DNA of 50,720 bases from positions 1 to 50,720 of the forward strand of contig CAYWSE010000024.1 in the NCBI GenBank assembly GCA_964461025.1, given 5' to 3'. Positions 7,459 to 15,534 of the stretch are shown here, piece after piece. This stretch comes from JAHBVL01 sp964461025. GTDB lineage: Bacteria; Chloroflexota; Chloroflexia; Thermomicrobiales; UBA6265. Both the position numbers and the translations under genes were made by a program. The first letter of the stretch is position 1. The number at the start of each line of letters is the position of its first letter. Under the pieces are notes generated by a model that ran no database searches, was not told the DNA's origin, and saw nothing but the letters and a program-made list of their open reading frames with translations.

Positions 7459-8387
7459 CAGTGCCCCGATCCTCCCCTGGTGCGCGGATCGGCCCACTGC
7501 TGGAGCAAATCGGCGATCGTGTTGAAGAGAATCACCGCCGCCGTCAGCAGAATCGCCAGCGTCTGGGCCACGGTGTAGTCGCGCTTCAGCACCGCATTGA
7601 CGAGCTGGTAGCCCAAACCGGGCCAGCGAAAGATCGTTTCCACGATCAGTGTGTAACCAAGCAGGGTGCGCATCATGATCCCTGCCAGTGCGATAACCGG
7701 AGGCAACGAATTACGCAGAACATGAATCCAGAGAATGCGTGAGCTGGTGACGCCTTTCGCCTTGAGCGTGCGAACGTAGTCGCGACTCAGCTCCTCCAGC
7801 GCGGAGGAACGCACCACCCGCAGATTGATGGCCAGCGCTTCGGCGGCCAGCACGATGGCAGGCATGATGATGTGTTTCGGTGTTTCGTAACCCGCCACCG
7901 GCAACCAGCCCAGACGAACCGTGAAAAGCTGGATTAGCAGAACGGCCAGAAAGAAGTTGGGAATACCCATGCCGATGACCGCCAGCAGCATGGTGGCCTG
8001 ATCGAAGAGTGAATTTCGTCTGGCCGCCGCCAGGATGCCGAGCGGTATGGCCAGACCGATGCTGAGCAAGGCGGCCAGGGCCGCTAACTTGAGCGTGTAG
8101 ACCGATGACGTGCGAAGGATCTCGGAGATCGGTTCCCCGGTGATCAGCGAGGCGCCGAGATCGCCCGTCAGCAGATCGCCCATGTAGTGCGCGTACTGCA
8201 CGAGCAAAGGATTGTTCAGGCCGAGATCTTCGCGGATGCGTTCGACCGTCAGCTGACCGGTGGGATGACTGGCGATGACGTCGGCGACGTCACCGGGCGC
8301 CAGCCGCATCCCGTAGAAAACGATGAAGGATGATGCGATGAGCAGCAGGACCGCATAGAAACTGCGATAGGCGATTGTTCGAGCCAT
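7458..8387 (-). CDS. dppB: Dipeptide/oligopeptide ABC permease (DppB type)
   Basis: The 309-residue inner-membrane permease of the peptide/nickel importer has about six helices. It begins MARTIAYRSFYAVLLLIASS, a classic first helix, followed by the periplasmic segment RLAPGDVADV. The permease loop motif is present in YVRTLKAKGVTSSRILWIHVLRN, and the C-terminal DPRTR is typical of B subunits. I chose the ATG at 8387 because the longer frame adds 43 residues encoded by repeat-rich intergenic DNA. It lies 243 bp downstream of the binding-protein gene and overlaps dppC by one base. Confidence 0.92.
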   Translation of the reverse strand: MARTIAYRSFYAVLLLIASSFIVFYGMRLAPGDVADVIASHPTGQLTVERIREDLGLNNPLLVQYAHYMGDLLTGDLGASLITGEPISEILRTSSVYTLKLAALAALLSIGLAIPLGILAAARRNSLFDQATMLLAVIGMGIPNFFLAVLLIQLFTVRLGWLPVAGYETPKHIIMPAIVLAAEALAINLRVVRSSALEELSRDYVRTLKAKGVTSSRILWIHVLRNSLPPVIALAGIMMRTLLGYTLIVETIFRWPGLGYQLVNAVLKRDYTVAQTLAILLTAAVILFNTIADLLQQWADPRTRGGSGH

Positions 8388-8502
8388 AACGTTTCGTAAG
8401 TCGTAGGCCGAAGTCCGTAGTTCGGGGACCTGTGCCCCGACGTTCGTGGTCCGAAGTCTGTGAATCGTATCCTCAGAGCGGGAAGCGTCGCATGCGGCTC
8501 CG

Positions 8503-8526
8503 CGTAGCGTCGCCATTTATGGCGAC
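8503..8526. repeat. Short palindromic repeat related to the 38.6 kb element
   Basis: It contains CGTAGC then a perfect hairpin GTCGCCA-TTTA-TGGCGAC (8509-8526). The core CGTAGC-TCGCCATTTATGGCG also occurs at 38627-38649 and 38843-38865. It lies in the gap between the binding-protein gene and dppB. Confidence 0.75.
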
Positions 8527-8586
8527 CTCTACCAGCCGGCACACGGCCGGCCGCTCCATGGCGCCGCTCGCGGCTGACGTAGAAAG

Positions 8587-8614
8587 CCCGGCAGTCACCA
8601 GCCTGACTGCCGGG
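8587..8614 (-). terminator. Hairpin after the binding-protein gene
   Basis: An 11-bp perfect stem (8587-8597 with 8604-8614, loop CCAGCC) starts 16 bases past the SBP stop and is followed on the minus strand by CTTTCT. It probably attenuates transcription into dppB, so that more binding protein than permease is made. Such hairpins are common after SBP genes. Confidence 0.7.
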
Positions 8615-8630
8615 CCAGTTCGATCGAGGT

Positions 8631-10313
8631 CTACTGCTCGACCCACACGTCGTTGAAGAGCGGGTAGAGCATCGACTGCGATGGCGTGAATCCATGCACC
8701 GATGTCCGGTTGACCCAGACGCCGTTCGCTGTAACGACCGGAATCTTGGTCAGCTGCTCAGCCCACTCAAGCTGCGCGCGGCTCGCGGCATCGATCAGTT
8801 CCTCCTCCGTTGCGGCGGTCTGCCAATCAACGAAGGACTGCTCCAGCTCAGCCGTGACGCCATTGTAGGCCGCATTCGGCAAAATGCGAGCGAAGATAAT
8901 CAGCACGTCGAGCGGCGACGACCAGAGCCATTCCTGACTCCAGGATGCCGGCTCGGCCGAGCGAGCCTCCGCGAATGCAGCCAGCTCGAGATTCTCGTTC
9001 GACATCTCGGCGCCGATTTCCCGCAGGTTCTCGGAGATGATCTCCATGATCGGCTGATTGAACGGCTGATTGGCGAAGTTCACATTGGTCCAGGCGAGCT
9101 TGACGCCATCCTTCTCCCGGACGCCGTCCGAGCCTTCTGCCCAGCCGGCTTCATCGAGAAGCGACTTCGAAAGCTCTGGATCGAAGGCATTGAACGCTTC
9201 GACGCCCGGGTCGTACCACTTCCAGTTCGGGGCAATCGGACCCTGGGTTGGCGTGGCGTGCCCGAAGTAGACCGCCTGGGCGATGCCTTCGCGGTCGATG
9301 GCATGGGAAATCGCCTGGCGGACGCGAATATCGTCGAATCCGAGACTCGTGTCCTGGTGATTCAGCGACAGGATCACGTTGGCCGGTTGCGGGAACTCGA
9401 CGACAACCAGATCCGGATTGGCGGCGAGGCGATCGACATCCTGTCCACCTGGATTGGTGACGGCATCGACATTGCCCGACTCGATTTCAATGGCGCGGTT
9501 GCCCGCTTCCATGATCGGCACGAACCGGAGCTCGTCGATGTGCGCCGGACCGTTGTTCTGCACGAATTCGATATTCGTGCCGTGATACTCGGCCCACTTG
9601 GTCAGGAGCGCTTCCTGTCCCGGCGCAAAGTTGGTCAACGTGAACGGGCCTGTACCATCGGCGCCGGAAGCGCCGAACTGGTCGCCCAGCTCCTCGCGGA
9701 CTGCCGGGTTGTAGATCATCGAGTACTCGGTAGCCAGCGTTTCCGGAAATGCCGCGAATGGCGCACTCGTCGTAACGACGACGACGTTGCCTTCGGCGGC
9801 GGAGACGTCGGTGACCGTCGCCCAGAAGATGGCGTTCTGACCCTGTTCGGGATCGCGGAAGACATTGAAGTTCGCGGCCACGATCTCTGCGGTCAGCGGC
9901 TCACCTGACTGGAAGGTGATCCCGTCGCGAATCTTCAGTCTCCACTCGAGACCGTCCTCGGAAATCTCCCACGACTCGGCCAGCGCGGCGACCGGCAAAC
10001 CGGTTTCCGGGTGGCGGATCATCGTGTACTCATAGAGGGCGTTGTAGCCCGGGTCGGCCCAACCACTGGCCACAGGGTCGAGTTTGTTCACATCGCGGTC
10101 ATAGCCCCAGGTGAAGCGTCCACCTGGTACGGGCTCTTCGTCCTGAGCGGCGGTGAGCTGCGGGGTCGTCGCGGCGAGAAGCCCCGCTGCCGCCGACGCG
10201 CCGATGCCCATTGCCGCCGCGCGGCCGATGAACTGCCGCCTGCTCACCCGCGCGGCAGCGAAGTCCTCGACGAGCGCCGACAGCGCCCCCTCTTTCCGCA
10301 CGTCACTCTTCAC
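8631..10313 (-). CDS. Peptide/nickel-type solute-binding protein (family 5), twin-arginine signal
   Basis: This 560-residue extracytoplasmic binding protein feeds the DppBCDF importer. The N-terminus carries a twin-arginine motif SRRQFIG (about 24-30), then a hydrophobic segment and TAAQDEEP. It is therefore probably exported folded by Tat. Family 5 signatures follow: GGRFTWGYDRDVNKLDP, GLEWRLKIRDGITFQSG and VRQAISHAIDREGI. I chose the GTG at 10313 because AGAGAGGAG lies 6 bases upstream; earlier ATG (10334) and GTG (10358) starts lack a binding site. It is the first gene of the transporter operon. The transported compound cannot be read from the sequence; family members bind peptides, nickel, opines or sugars. 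Confidence 0.92.
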   Translation of the reverse strand: MKSDVRKEGALSALVEDFAAARVSRRQFIGRAAAMGIGASAAAGLLAATTPQLTAAQDEEPVPGGRFTWGYDRDVNKLDPVASGWADPGYNALYEYTMIRHPETGLPVAALAESWEISEDGLEWRLKIRDGITFQSGEPLTAEIVAANFNVFRDPEQGQNAIFWATVTDVSAAEGNVVVVTTSAPFAAFPETLATEYSMIYNPAVREELGDQFGASGADGTGPFTLTNFAPGQEALLTKWAEYHGTNIEFVQNNGPAHIDELRFVPIMEAGNRAIEIESGNVDAVTNPGGQDVDRLAANPDLVVVEFPQPANVILSLNHQDTSLGFDDIRVRQAISHAIDREGIAQAVYFGHATPTQGPIAPNWKWYDPGVEAFNAFDPELSKSLLDEAGWAEGSDGVREKDGVKLAWTNVNFANQPFNQPIMEIISENLREIGAEMSNENLELAAFAEARSAEPASWSQEWLWSSPLDVLIIFARILPNAAYNGVTAELEQSFVDWQTAATEEELIDAASRAQLEWAEQLTKIPVVTANGVWVNRTSVHGFTPSQSMLYPLFNDVWVEQ

Positions 10314-10407
10314 CGGAGACTCCTCTCTGTCCATGATGGCCAGACACTCGCCGGCCACACTGCCAAGAACCTCGCATCCGAATCGCTTTGAAGCGGACTT
10401 GTTATAA

Positions 10408-10434
10408 ATTATACGGGAAGGATGAAAAAGACAA
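10408..10434 (-). promoter_or_regulatory. Candidate promoter of the transporter operon
   Basis: On the minus strand a perfect TATAAT (10413-10408) lies 15 bases after TTGTCT (10434-10429). A 12-base dyad CGCTTTGAAGCG (10384-10395) lies just downstream in the 5' leader and could be a regulatory site. The leader is about 90 bases. Confidence 0.55.
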
Positions 10435-10464
10435 CTCCGGCGACTGTTGCATTCTTACGCAACC

Positions 10465-11217
10465 TCAGCCCGAATTTGCCGCCTTCTCCACCATCTCATC
10501 GAAGTCGAGCGACATGATCGCCATCGAGCTAACCAGATGGTCTCTCAGGGCCTCGGCGGCTCCATCGGCGTCCCCCGCCTCCATGGCTGAGAGAATCCGT
10601 TCGTGCTCGTCGACAACTTCCCGGTGTGTGACGCGTCGTTCAACCTGACGGCGATACCGGTCGCTGTGGTCCCAGACGCTGGATATGAGTCGCATCAACC
10701 AGCGCGACCCCGAAGGCTCGTAGAGCATCAGGTGAAAACGGCGGTGATCGTCGGTCAGCACAACCCCCTTCTTCGCTTTCTGGCGGCCCAGTTTTTCGTT
10801 GATTTTGCGGGCCGTGGCGATGACCTGGGGCGTGGTGTTGGGAACAGCCAAACGCAGCGCTTCCGTTTCGAGCACCAACCGGGTCCGGTAGACATCGAGC
10901 ATGTCGTCTTTGGAGAAGGGCGCCACGCGGGCTCCCTTGTTCTGGAGGATGTCGACAAATCCCTCCGCTTCCAGCAATCGGAGCGCTTCCCTGACCGGAA
11001 TCATGCTGACGCCGTTGCGGGCGGCAAGCTCCTGCAGGCGCAGCGGCGCGCCGGGCGCGAGCTCGCCCGTGACTATGTCCTGCCTCGTTCGCTGATAGAC
11101 CAGCTCGACCGAGCTGATCAGATCGTTGTTGTTGTTAGTCGGCACAGTCTTCGGCTCCAGCAGCGAAGCGCCACCCCTGCGGAATCTACGCGTTCGATTC
11201 GTCAATCTCTCCATCAT
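10465..11217 (-). CDS. GntR-family regulator, FCD domain
   Basis: The 250-residue protein is a ligand-responsive DNA-binding repressor or activator. The winged helix covers about 33-100 (VYQRTRQDIVTGELAPG, VSMIPVREALRLLEAEGFV). The all-helical FCD effector domain follows. It has DDHRRFHLMLY, DEHERIL and LRDHL, matching the metal-binding Asp/His set of this family. It precedes the peptide transporter operon on the same strand and is divergent from the metallo-hydrolase gene, so it probably controls one or both, with an organic acid or the imported compound as effector. The ATG start (a second Met follows at once) lacks a clear binding site. Upstream sequence has TATAAT and a perfect dyad. Confidence 0.9.
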   Translation of the reverse strand: MMERLTNRTRRFRRGGASLLEPKTVPTNNNNDLISSVELVYQRTRQDIVTGELAPGAPLRLQELAARNGVSMIPVREALRLLEAEGFVDILQNKGARVAPFSKDDMLDVYRTRLVLETEALRLAVPNTTPQVIATARKINEKLGRQKAKKGVVLTDDHRRFHLMLYEPSGSRWLMRLISSVWDHSDRYRRQVERRVTHREVVDEHERILSAMEAGDADGAAEALRDHLVSSMAIMSLDFDEMVEKAANSG

Positions 11218-11220
11218 GGA

Positions 11221-11234
11221 GTGAACTTGTTCAC
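11221..11234. promoter_or_regulatory. Dyad GTGAAC-TT-GTTCAC, candidate GntR operator
   Basis: This 14-base inverted repeat with 6-bp arms lies 3 bases upstream of the GntR start codon and about 15 bases downstream of a TATAAT box. A site here would block early transcription, which fits autoregulation. It also lies in the shared region with the divergent gene at 11363. Confidence 0.6.
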
Positions 11235-11248
11235 AGGTTGAGATTTAT

Positions 11249-11254
11249 ATTATA
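11249..11254 (-). promoter_or_regulatory. Candidate -10 box of the GntR gene
   Basis: TATAAT on the minus strand lies in an AT-rich patch (11241-11260) in otherwise GC-rich DNA. No good -35 is visible 16-18 bases upstream. Confidence 0.45.
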
Positions 11255-11362
11255 TCATTCTCCACATGTCTGACGGAGCGTCACAATCCACCATGCACCA
11301 CCCAATGCGCAGCGTCGCACATTGCTGCAAGGTTCAGCCTTGATGATAAACGGAGCGCACCC

Positions 11363-12112
11363 ATGCGATTGACACGCGACGTATGCCTGGTCGGCGGCGG
11401 CAGGTTCGGTTTCGGCCTTACCTCCCCCGGCGACTGCCATGTCTACCTCATCGACGGCGGAGACGATCTTCTCCTGATCGACGCCGGCATCGGCGGCGTG
11501 GCCGGCGATCCGCAACGAATCCTGTCGGAAATCGAACGCGACGGCTATGACCCCTCCCGCATCTCCCGCCTTTTCCTCACCCACTACCACACCGACCACA
11601 TGGGAGGGGCTGCCGAGATGCGCGACCTGCTCGGTTGCGAGCTTCATGGTTCTCCCCTGACCGCACGCACGCTGGAAGCAGGCGACGAGCAGCAGGTGAG
11701 TCTTCCCGAAGCGAAACGGGCCGGTTACTTTCCCGAGGACTATGTGCTCAGATCGGCGCCGTGCGCCGGCGATCTCACCGAGGGCGCGACGTTCGCCGTT
11801 GGGTCGCTCAATTTGCGCGTCATCGAGACGCCTGGCCACGCTGCCGGGCATGTCTCTTTCCTGGTTGAAGGGGGCGAGCGGGTCTATCTGCTTCAGGGGG
11901 ACGTGGTCTTTTTCGGCGGCACGGTCTTCCTGCAAAACACGCACGATTGCTCGATCCAGGACTACTCCTCGAGCGTCAGCAAACTGGCCGAGCTCGAATT
12001 CGACGCCCATCTGCCTGGACATCTGGGCATCTCGCTCGAAGACGGCAAGCGTCACATCGTGGCCGCGAAAGCGGTCTTCGATGCGCTCGGCGTGCCAAAG
12101 AACCTCGTGTAG
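11363..12112 (+). CDS. Metallo-beta-lactamase-fold hydrolase
   Basis: The 249-residue cytoplasmic metal-dependent hydrolase has the zinc motif THYHTDHMGG (H74, H76, D78, H79), then PGHAAGHVSF (third-metal His), LLQGDVVF (bridging Asp) and LPGHLGI (last His). All metal ligands are present, so it should be active. The general fold covers lactonases, glyoxalase II, thioesterases and others, and the substrate is not predictable. The start ATG has GGAG 7 bases upstream. It is divergent from the GntR gene and followed 67 bp later by a split-barrel flavoprotein, so it may belong to the same regulon. Confidence 0.88.
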   Translation: MRLTRDVCLVGGGRFGFGLTSPGDCHVYLIDGGDDLLLIDAGIGGVAGDPQRILSEIERDGYDPSRISRLFLTHYHTDHMGGAAEMRDLLGCELHGSPLTARTLEAGDEQQVSLPEAKRAGYFPEDYVLRSAPCAGDLTEGATFAVGSLNLRVIETPGHAAGHVSFLVEGGERVYLLQGDVVFFGGTVFLQNTHDCSIQDYSSSVSKLAELEFDAHLPGHLGISLEDGKRHIVAAKAVFDALGVPKNLV

Positions 12113-12179
12113 CTGAAGGGAGAATCCTGCTATCGTCTCGCAGAACCGGTTGCGTGGACGCATAGGCAGGAGAACGGAA

Positions 12180-12671
12180 ATGACCGAGCAGGAAAGCGTA
12201 AAAGTCGACTGGCGCGGCAAGATCGGCGGCATGGACCCCGACGAGGTCACGGAGTTTCTGAATCTGGGGCTGCTGACACGTTTGGCAACCCTGGACGCCG
12301 ATGGCTATCCCTACATCGTGCCGGTCTGGCATGAATGGGATCCGGAGGAAGGGGTTTTCTGGATCATTGCCCGGGAAAAGAGCCGGTGGGCGAAGATGAT
12401 GATCGACAACCCCAAGGTGGCCATGAGCATCGACGAAGACAAGTCACCGCTACGCAAGGTGTTTGTGCAGGGACTCGTCGAAACGGTCGAAGAACCGAAC
12501 GTCGGCGGCGCCTGGGTTCCCATTGCCGAGCGAATGTCGGTCCGCTATCTCGGCGAGCACGGTCCCGACTATCTCATTCCCAAACTGGGCAACAATCGCT
12601 GGCTGTTCAAAGTCACTCCCGTCAACTTTGTGACCTGGTCGGGCGTGGATTGGCATGACAGGTATAAGTAG
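12180..12671 (+). CDS. Split-beta-barrel flavin/F420-binding protein (pyridoxamine-phosphate-oxidase fold)
   Basis: The 163-residue protein has the PPOX-type barrel: LLTRLATLDADGYPYIVPVWHEW, then FWIIAREKSRWAKMM (phosphate-binding region) and NPKVAMSID. Members bind FMN or F420 and oxidise or reduce small molecules. The luciferase-like protein encoded at 23416 suggests that the host may make F420. I chose the ATG at 12180 with AGGAG 7 bases upstream, rather than the longer frame from 12150. It follows the metallo-hydrolase on the same strand. A tandem heptamer array begins within 20 bases of its stop. Confidence 0.82.
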   Translation: MTEQESVKVDWRGKIGGMDPDEVTEFLNLGLLTRLATLDADGYPYIVPVWHEWDPEEGVFWIIAREKSRWAKMMIDNPKVAMSIDEDKSPLRKVFVQGLVETVEEPNVGGAWVPIAERMSVRYLGEHGPDYLIPKLGNNRWLFKVTPVNFVTWSGVDWHDRYK

Positions 12672-12688
12672 TGGTGTTGGGCAATAGG

Positions 12689-12777
12689 CAAAGGGCAATA
12701 GGCAATAGGAACGGGCACCGGGCACTGGGCACTGGGCACTGGGCACTGGGCACTGGGCACTGGGCACTGGGCACTGG
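12689..12777 (+). repeat. 7-bp tandem array (RGGCAAW then GGGCACT), potential G-quadruplex
   Basis: The period is 7 bases apart from one 6-base unit at the junction of the two words. Units of the type GGGCAAT/AGGCAAA come first, then one GGGCACC and eight GGGCACT. Nine GGG tracts stand exactly 7 bases apart (12713 to 12769). It lies 18 bases after the stop of the plus-strand gene, G-rich on the sense strand. Confidence 0.92.
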
Positions 12778-12862
12778 AAATGGTAGATGGGACACCGGCT
12801 ATGAATCATGTTCCGGTTCGTTCCGGCATACGATCTACGGAATACGGCTCACGTGGATGTAG

Positions 12863-12901
12863 GCTCCGGCGCTCTGCCGGAGCAATCGACCGGAGGTCGA
12901 T
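12863..12901. repeat. Two adjacent hairpins
   Basis: The first is GCTCCGGC-GCTCT-GCCGGAGC (12863-12883). The second, one base later, is ATCGACC-GGA-GGTCGAT (12885-12901). The GGA loop recurs at 23393-23407 and 50371-50389. Confidence 0.8.
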
Positions 12902-12961
12902 AGAGAGCGTTGATGGCGGCCTGAGCGGTCGGGGCGCCGACATCGTCTTGGTGACGCGGTT

Positions 12962-13004
12962 ATGGCCCTGCGGGCCATCCATCGACACGGAGGTCGATGG
13001 CTAC
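12962..13004 (+). repeat. 41-bp palindromic element, copy 1
   Basis: It contains hairpin ATGGCCC-TGC-GGGCCAT (12962-12978) and hairpin CCATCGAC-ACGGAG-GTCGATGG (12979-13000), then CTAC. The reverse complement of 12964-13004 occurs at 41935-41975, differing only in about four bases between the two hairpins. Confidence 0.88.
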
Positions 13005-13056
13005 GAAACGGGCTAAAGGCCGCCCGAACTACGGTCGACGGGCCACAGGTGCCCGA

Positions 13057-13088
<32 letters not shown>

Positions 13089-13138
13089 TGAACCATTGCA
13101 TGAGGACTGGCAAATGAACAACAACGTCCGCCAAACCA

Positions 13139-13205
13139 CTTTTGCCTTTTGCCCTTTGCCTTTTGCCCTCCGTCCAGTGCCGAGTGCCCAGTGCCGAGTG
13201 CCAAG
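13139..13205 (-). repeat. Reverse-oriented 7-bp array (GGCACT/GGGCAAA type)
   Basis: The plus strand is pyrimidine-rich: TTTTGCC/TTTGCCC units, then AGTGCCG/AGTGCCC units. On the minus strand these match the GGGCACT and GGGCAAA words. It ends 11 bases before the start codon of the binding-protein gene. Confidence 0.85.
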
Positions 13206-13216
13206 CGAGCGCAGCG

Positions 13217-14716
13217 ATGCTTCTGCGTGAAGGTTTCGACTACCCATTCAGCCAGCTCGATCCGCATGGCGATCACATCGATCCGCCCAGTGTGGCCATC
13301 TACGAGACGGTCGTCGTCAAGGGGCCGGACGGTAGAGCGCATCCCGCCCTTGCCGACACCTGGACCATTTCCGACGACCAGCTGACCTGGCGATTTCACA
13401 TCCGCGAAGGACTTCGCTTTCACTCAGGCGATCCATGCGATGCCGACGCAATCGTCGCCGCGCTGAACGGTCTGCGCTGGGGATTCCATGGCGGCCGTCA
13501 GCTCTGGTACTGGGACGCCGTCGACAAGGTCTTCGCCGACGGACCCAACCAGCTCGTCTTCACACTGCACCATCCCCATGTTCGCCTGCCGTCACTCCTC
13601 TGGGGAACCCACACCGCGATCTACAACGAAGCGCGCCGCGCCGCCGACCCGAACGGCTCGGGCTACACCTTCGCCGACGGCACCGGACCCTTTCGCATGG
13701 TCAGCCAGAGCGCCGACAAGGTCGTCGCTGAACGGTGGAACGACTATCCGACGTCGCCGGCAGGTTTTCTCAATGTTGCTCCCGGTCCGGGCGGGCTCGT
13801 CGATCGCATCGAATGGACCAAATTGCTCGAACCAGCGGAACGGGTTGCCGCGCTCGAACGGGGCGACGTCGATTGCATTCACGGACCCGACTACGAGGAG
13901 GTCGCCCGCCTGGAAGCGGACGACCGCTTCCGCGTCGTCCGCTTTAGCCAGGCTTCGAATGCCTACCTCGGTCTGAACTGGGATCGCACCGACCTTGGAT
14001 TCGATGATGTCCGCGTACGGCGAGCGATCGCGAAGGGCATCGACCGTGACGCACTCGTTCAGCAAGCCGTTCTCGGCTATGGCACGGCGACCTGGGGACC
14101 GATCTCACCCGAAGGGGAGTTCTACGACCCGATCGTCGAGCAGGGACGCGAGTACGATCCTGTCGCGGCTGGCGCCGAGCTCGACTCCGCCGGCTGGGTT
14201 CTCGGCGACGACGGCACACGTGCCAAAGAGGGAGTGCGTCTGGCGTTCGAATGCGTGATCCAGGACGACACGATCCACAAGCGCATCGCCACCGGCATGC
14301 GCGATCAGCTGCGAGCCATCGGCGTGCTGGTCGAGCTCAAACCGGTGCTCAGTTTCAAGGCGTTTTACGAAACCGTCCTGGCCGGACCAGCCAGCTTCAT
14401 CAACAAATGGCTCTGGCAGGACCCGGTCGATGCGGCGATCGGATTCACCGCCAGCTGGGGATCACCACGGCCCAACTGGCAGCACGCCTCGATCCCGGCG
14501 CTCGACCAAGCGTACCGTGAGTGGCTCCGGGCAGAAAACGATGAGCAGCTTCAAACGGCTGCGACCAGAGTGCAGCTGATCTGCGCCGACGAACTCCCCT
14601 ACATCCCACTGCTCGTGCCGCAGGACGTTTACGTTCATCGCGCGGGCGTGCATGGTTGGGATCCAGCCCAGGCGATTCTCTACCCGTTCTATCACCGAGT
14701 TACGGTCGAATCGTAA
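13217..14716 (+). CDS. Family 5 solute-binding protein without signal peptide
   Basis: The 499-residue protein is a full family 5 substrate-binding fold: LREGFDYPFSQLDPHG at the start, then LTWRFHIREGLRFHSGD, VRRAIAKGIDRDALV and GVRLAFECVI. It resembles the protein encoded at 8631 in several blocks, including the C-terminal ILYPFYHRV. It has no signal peptide: the ATG at 13217 begins at the mature fold. The longer frame upstream (from 13142) only translates a tandem repeat (about 25 residues, not a signal sequence). Either the protein acts in the cytoplasm, or its secretion signal was lost when repeats spread next to it. No permease follows; the next genes are an SDR and a hydrolase. No ribosome binding site is evident. 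Confidence 0.8.
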   Translation: MLLREGFDYPFSQLDPHGDHIDPPSVAIYETVVVKGPDGRAHPALADTWTISDDQLTWRFHIREGLRFHSGDPCDADAIVAALNGLRWGFHGGRQLWYWDAVDKVFADGPNQLVFTLHHPHVRLPSLLWGTHTAIYNEARRAADPNGSGYTFADGTGPFRMVSQSADKVVAERWNDYPTSPAGFLNVAPGPGGLVDRIEWTKLLEPAERVAALERGDVDCIHGPDYEEVARLEADDRFRVVRFSQASNAYLGLNWDRTDLGFDDVRVRRAIAKGIDRDALVQQAVLGYGTATWGPISPEGEFYDPIVEQGREYDPVAAGAELDSAGWVLGDDGTRAKEGVRLAFECVIQDDTIHKRIATGMRDQLRAIGVLVELKPVLSFKAFYETVLAGPASFINKWLWQDPVDAAIGFTASWGSPRPNWQHASIPALDQAYREWLRAENDEQLQTAATRVQLICADELPYIPLLVPQDVYVHRAGVHGWDPAQAILYPFYHRVTVES

Positions 14717-14737
14717 AGAGAAAGGATAAGGACGACA

Positions 14738-15532
14738 ATGGCAGGACCACGACTGGCGGGACGCACCGCGTTGATCACCGGAGGCGGCAGCGGCTTCGGT
14801 CGCGCCACTGCCCGCCGCTTCGCCGAAGAGGGCGCCAGCAAGATCGTGCTGGCCGACATCAGACTGGAAGGCGCCGAAGCAGTCAAGGCGGAAGTCGAAG
14901 CGCTCGGGGTTGAAGCCCTGGCCCTGCAATGCGATGTCGGCGCGAAGGAGAACTGCGACAAGCTGATGGACGACACCCTCGCCTGGGTGGATGGAAAACT
15001 CGACATCCTGGTCAGCAACGCGGCTCCCTTTCATGGTCCGCAACCATTTCTCGAGTTCACGGACGATTTCTGGTTTTCGGATATGAACGTGCAGCTCAAC
15101 GCCTCGTTCTTTCTCGGCCGGCGCGCGGCGCAGGCGATGGCCGCATCGGGCGGCGGTTCGATCCTCTACACGACGTCGATCAACGCCCAGGGAGCAGGCG
15201 CCCAGTTCGCCTCGTACGTGGCGGCCAAGGCCGGCATCGCAGGGCTGATCAAGGTGATGGCGGTGGAGCTGGCCAAACACAATATCCGCGTCAACGGCGT
15301 CGGACCTGGTCCGGCCGATACGCCGCGCTCGGTGCAGCTCGTCGGCGAAGAGACGATGGAGCAGTTCCGCAAGAAGTTCCCGATCGTGCCAATGAACCGC
15401 CTGGCTGCCGCCGACGACATCGCCAATGCGTTCGTCTATCTGGCGTCCGATGAGGCGTCGTACGTCACCGGTCAGAACTTGATGGTCTGCGGTGGCGTCA
15501 CGGCCTATGTCTACAACGTTCCGGAGGAATAG
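14738..15532 (+). CDS. Short-chain dehydrogenase/reductase
   Basis: The 264-residue NAD(P)-dependent oxidoreductase is probably cytoplasmic. It has the cofactor motif TGGGSGFG (14-21), an acidic residue after the second strand (VLADIR, D40) that favours NAD, and SNAAP in place of NNAG. The catalytic triad is complete: S147, Y160, K164. The tail VTGQNLMVCGG is the usual SDR end. Start ATG is preceded by AAAGGA. It lies 21 bp after the binding-protein gene and 2 bp before the hydrolase gene, so the three are probably co-transcribed. Substrate unknown. Confidence 0.9.
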   Translation: MAGPRLAGRTALITGGGSGFGRATARRFAEEGASKIVLADIRLEGAEAVKAEVEALGVEALALQCDVGAKENCDKLMDDTLAWVDGKLDILVSNAAPFHGPQPFLEFTDDFWFSDMNVQLNASFFLGRRAAQAMAASGGGSILYTTSINAQGAGAQFASYVAAKAGIAGLIKVMAVELAKHNIRVNGVGPGPADTPRSVQLVGEETMEQFRKKFPIVPMNRLAAADDIANAFVYLASDEASYVTGQNLMVCGGVTAYVYNVPEE

Positions 15533-15534
15533 TC

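Noticed and set aside
11255..12250. 331-residue minus-strand frame opposite the metallo-hydrolase gene
   Set aside because: The plus frame carries the complete zinc motif; the minus frame has no recognisable domain.
12713..12777. CRISPR array
   Set aside because: The unit is 7 bases without spacers and there are no cas genes; a simple tandem array.
13142..13216. Signal peptide for the second family 5 binding protein (MPFALCLLPSVQC...)
   Set aside because: The 25 residues are the translation of a heptamer array; composition looks hydrophobic only by chance.
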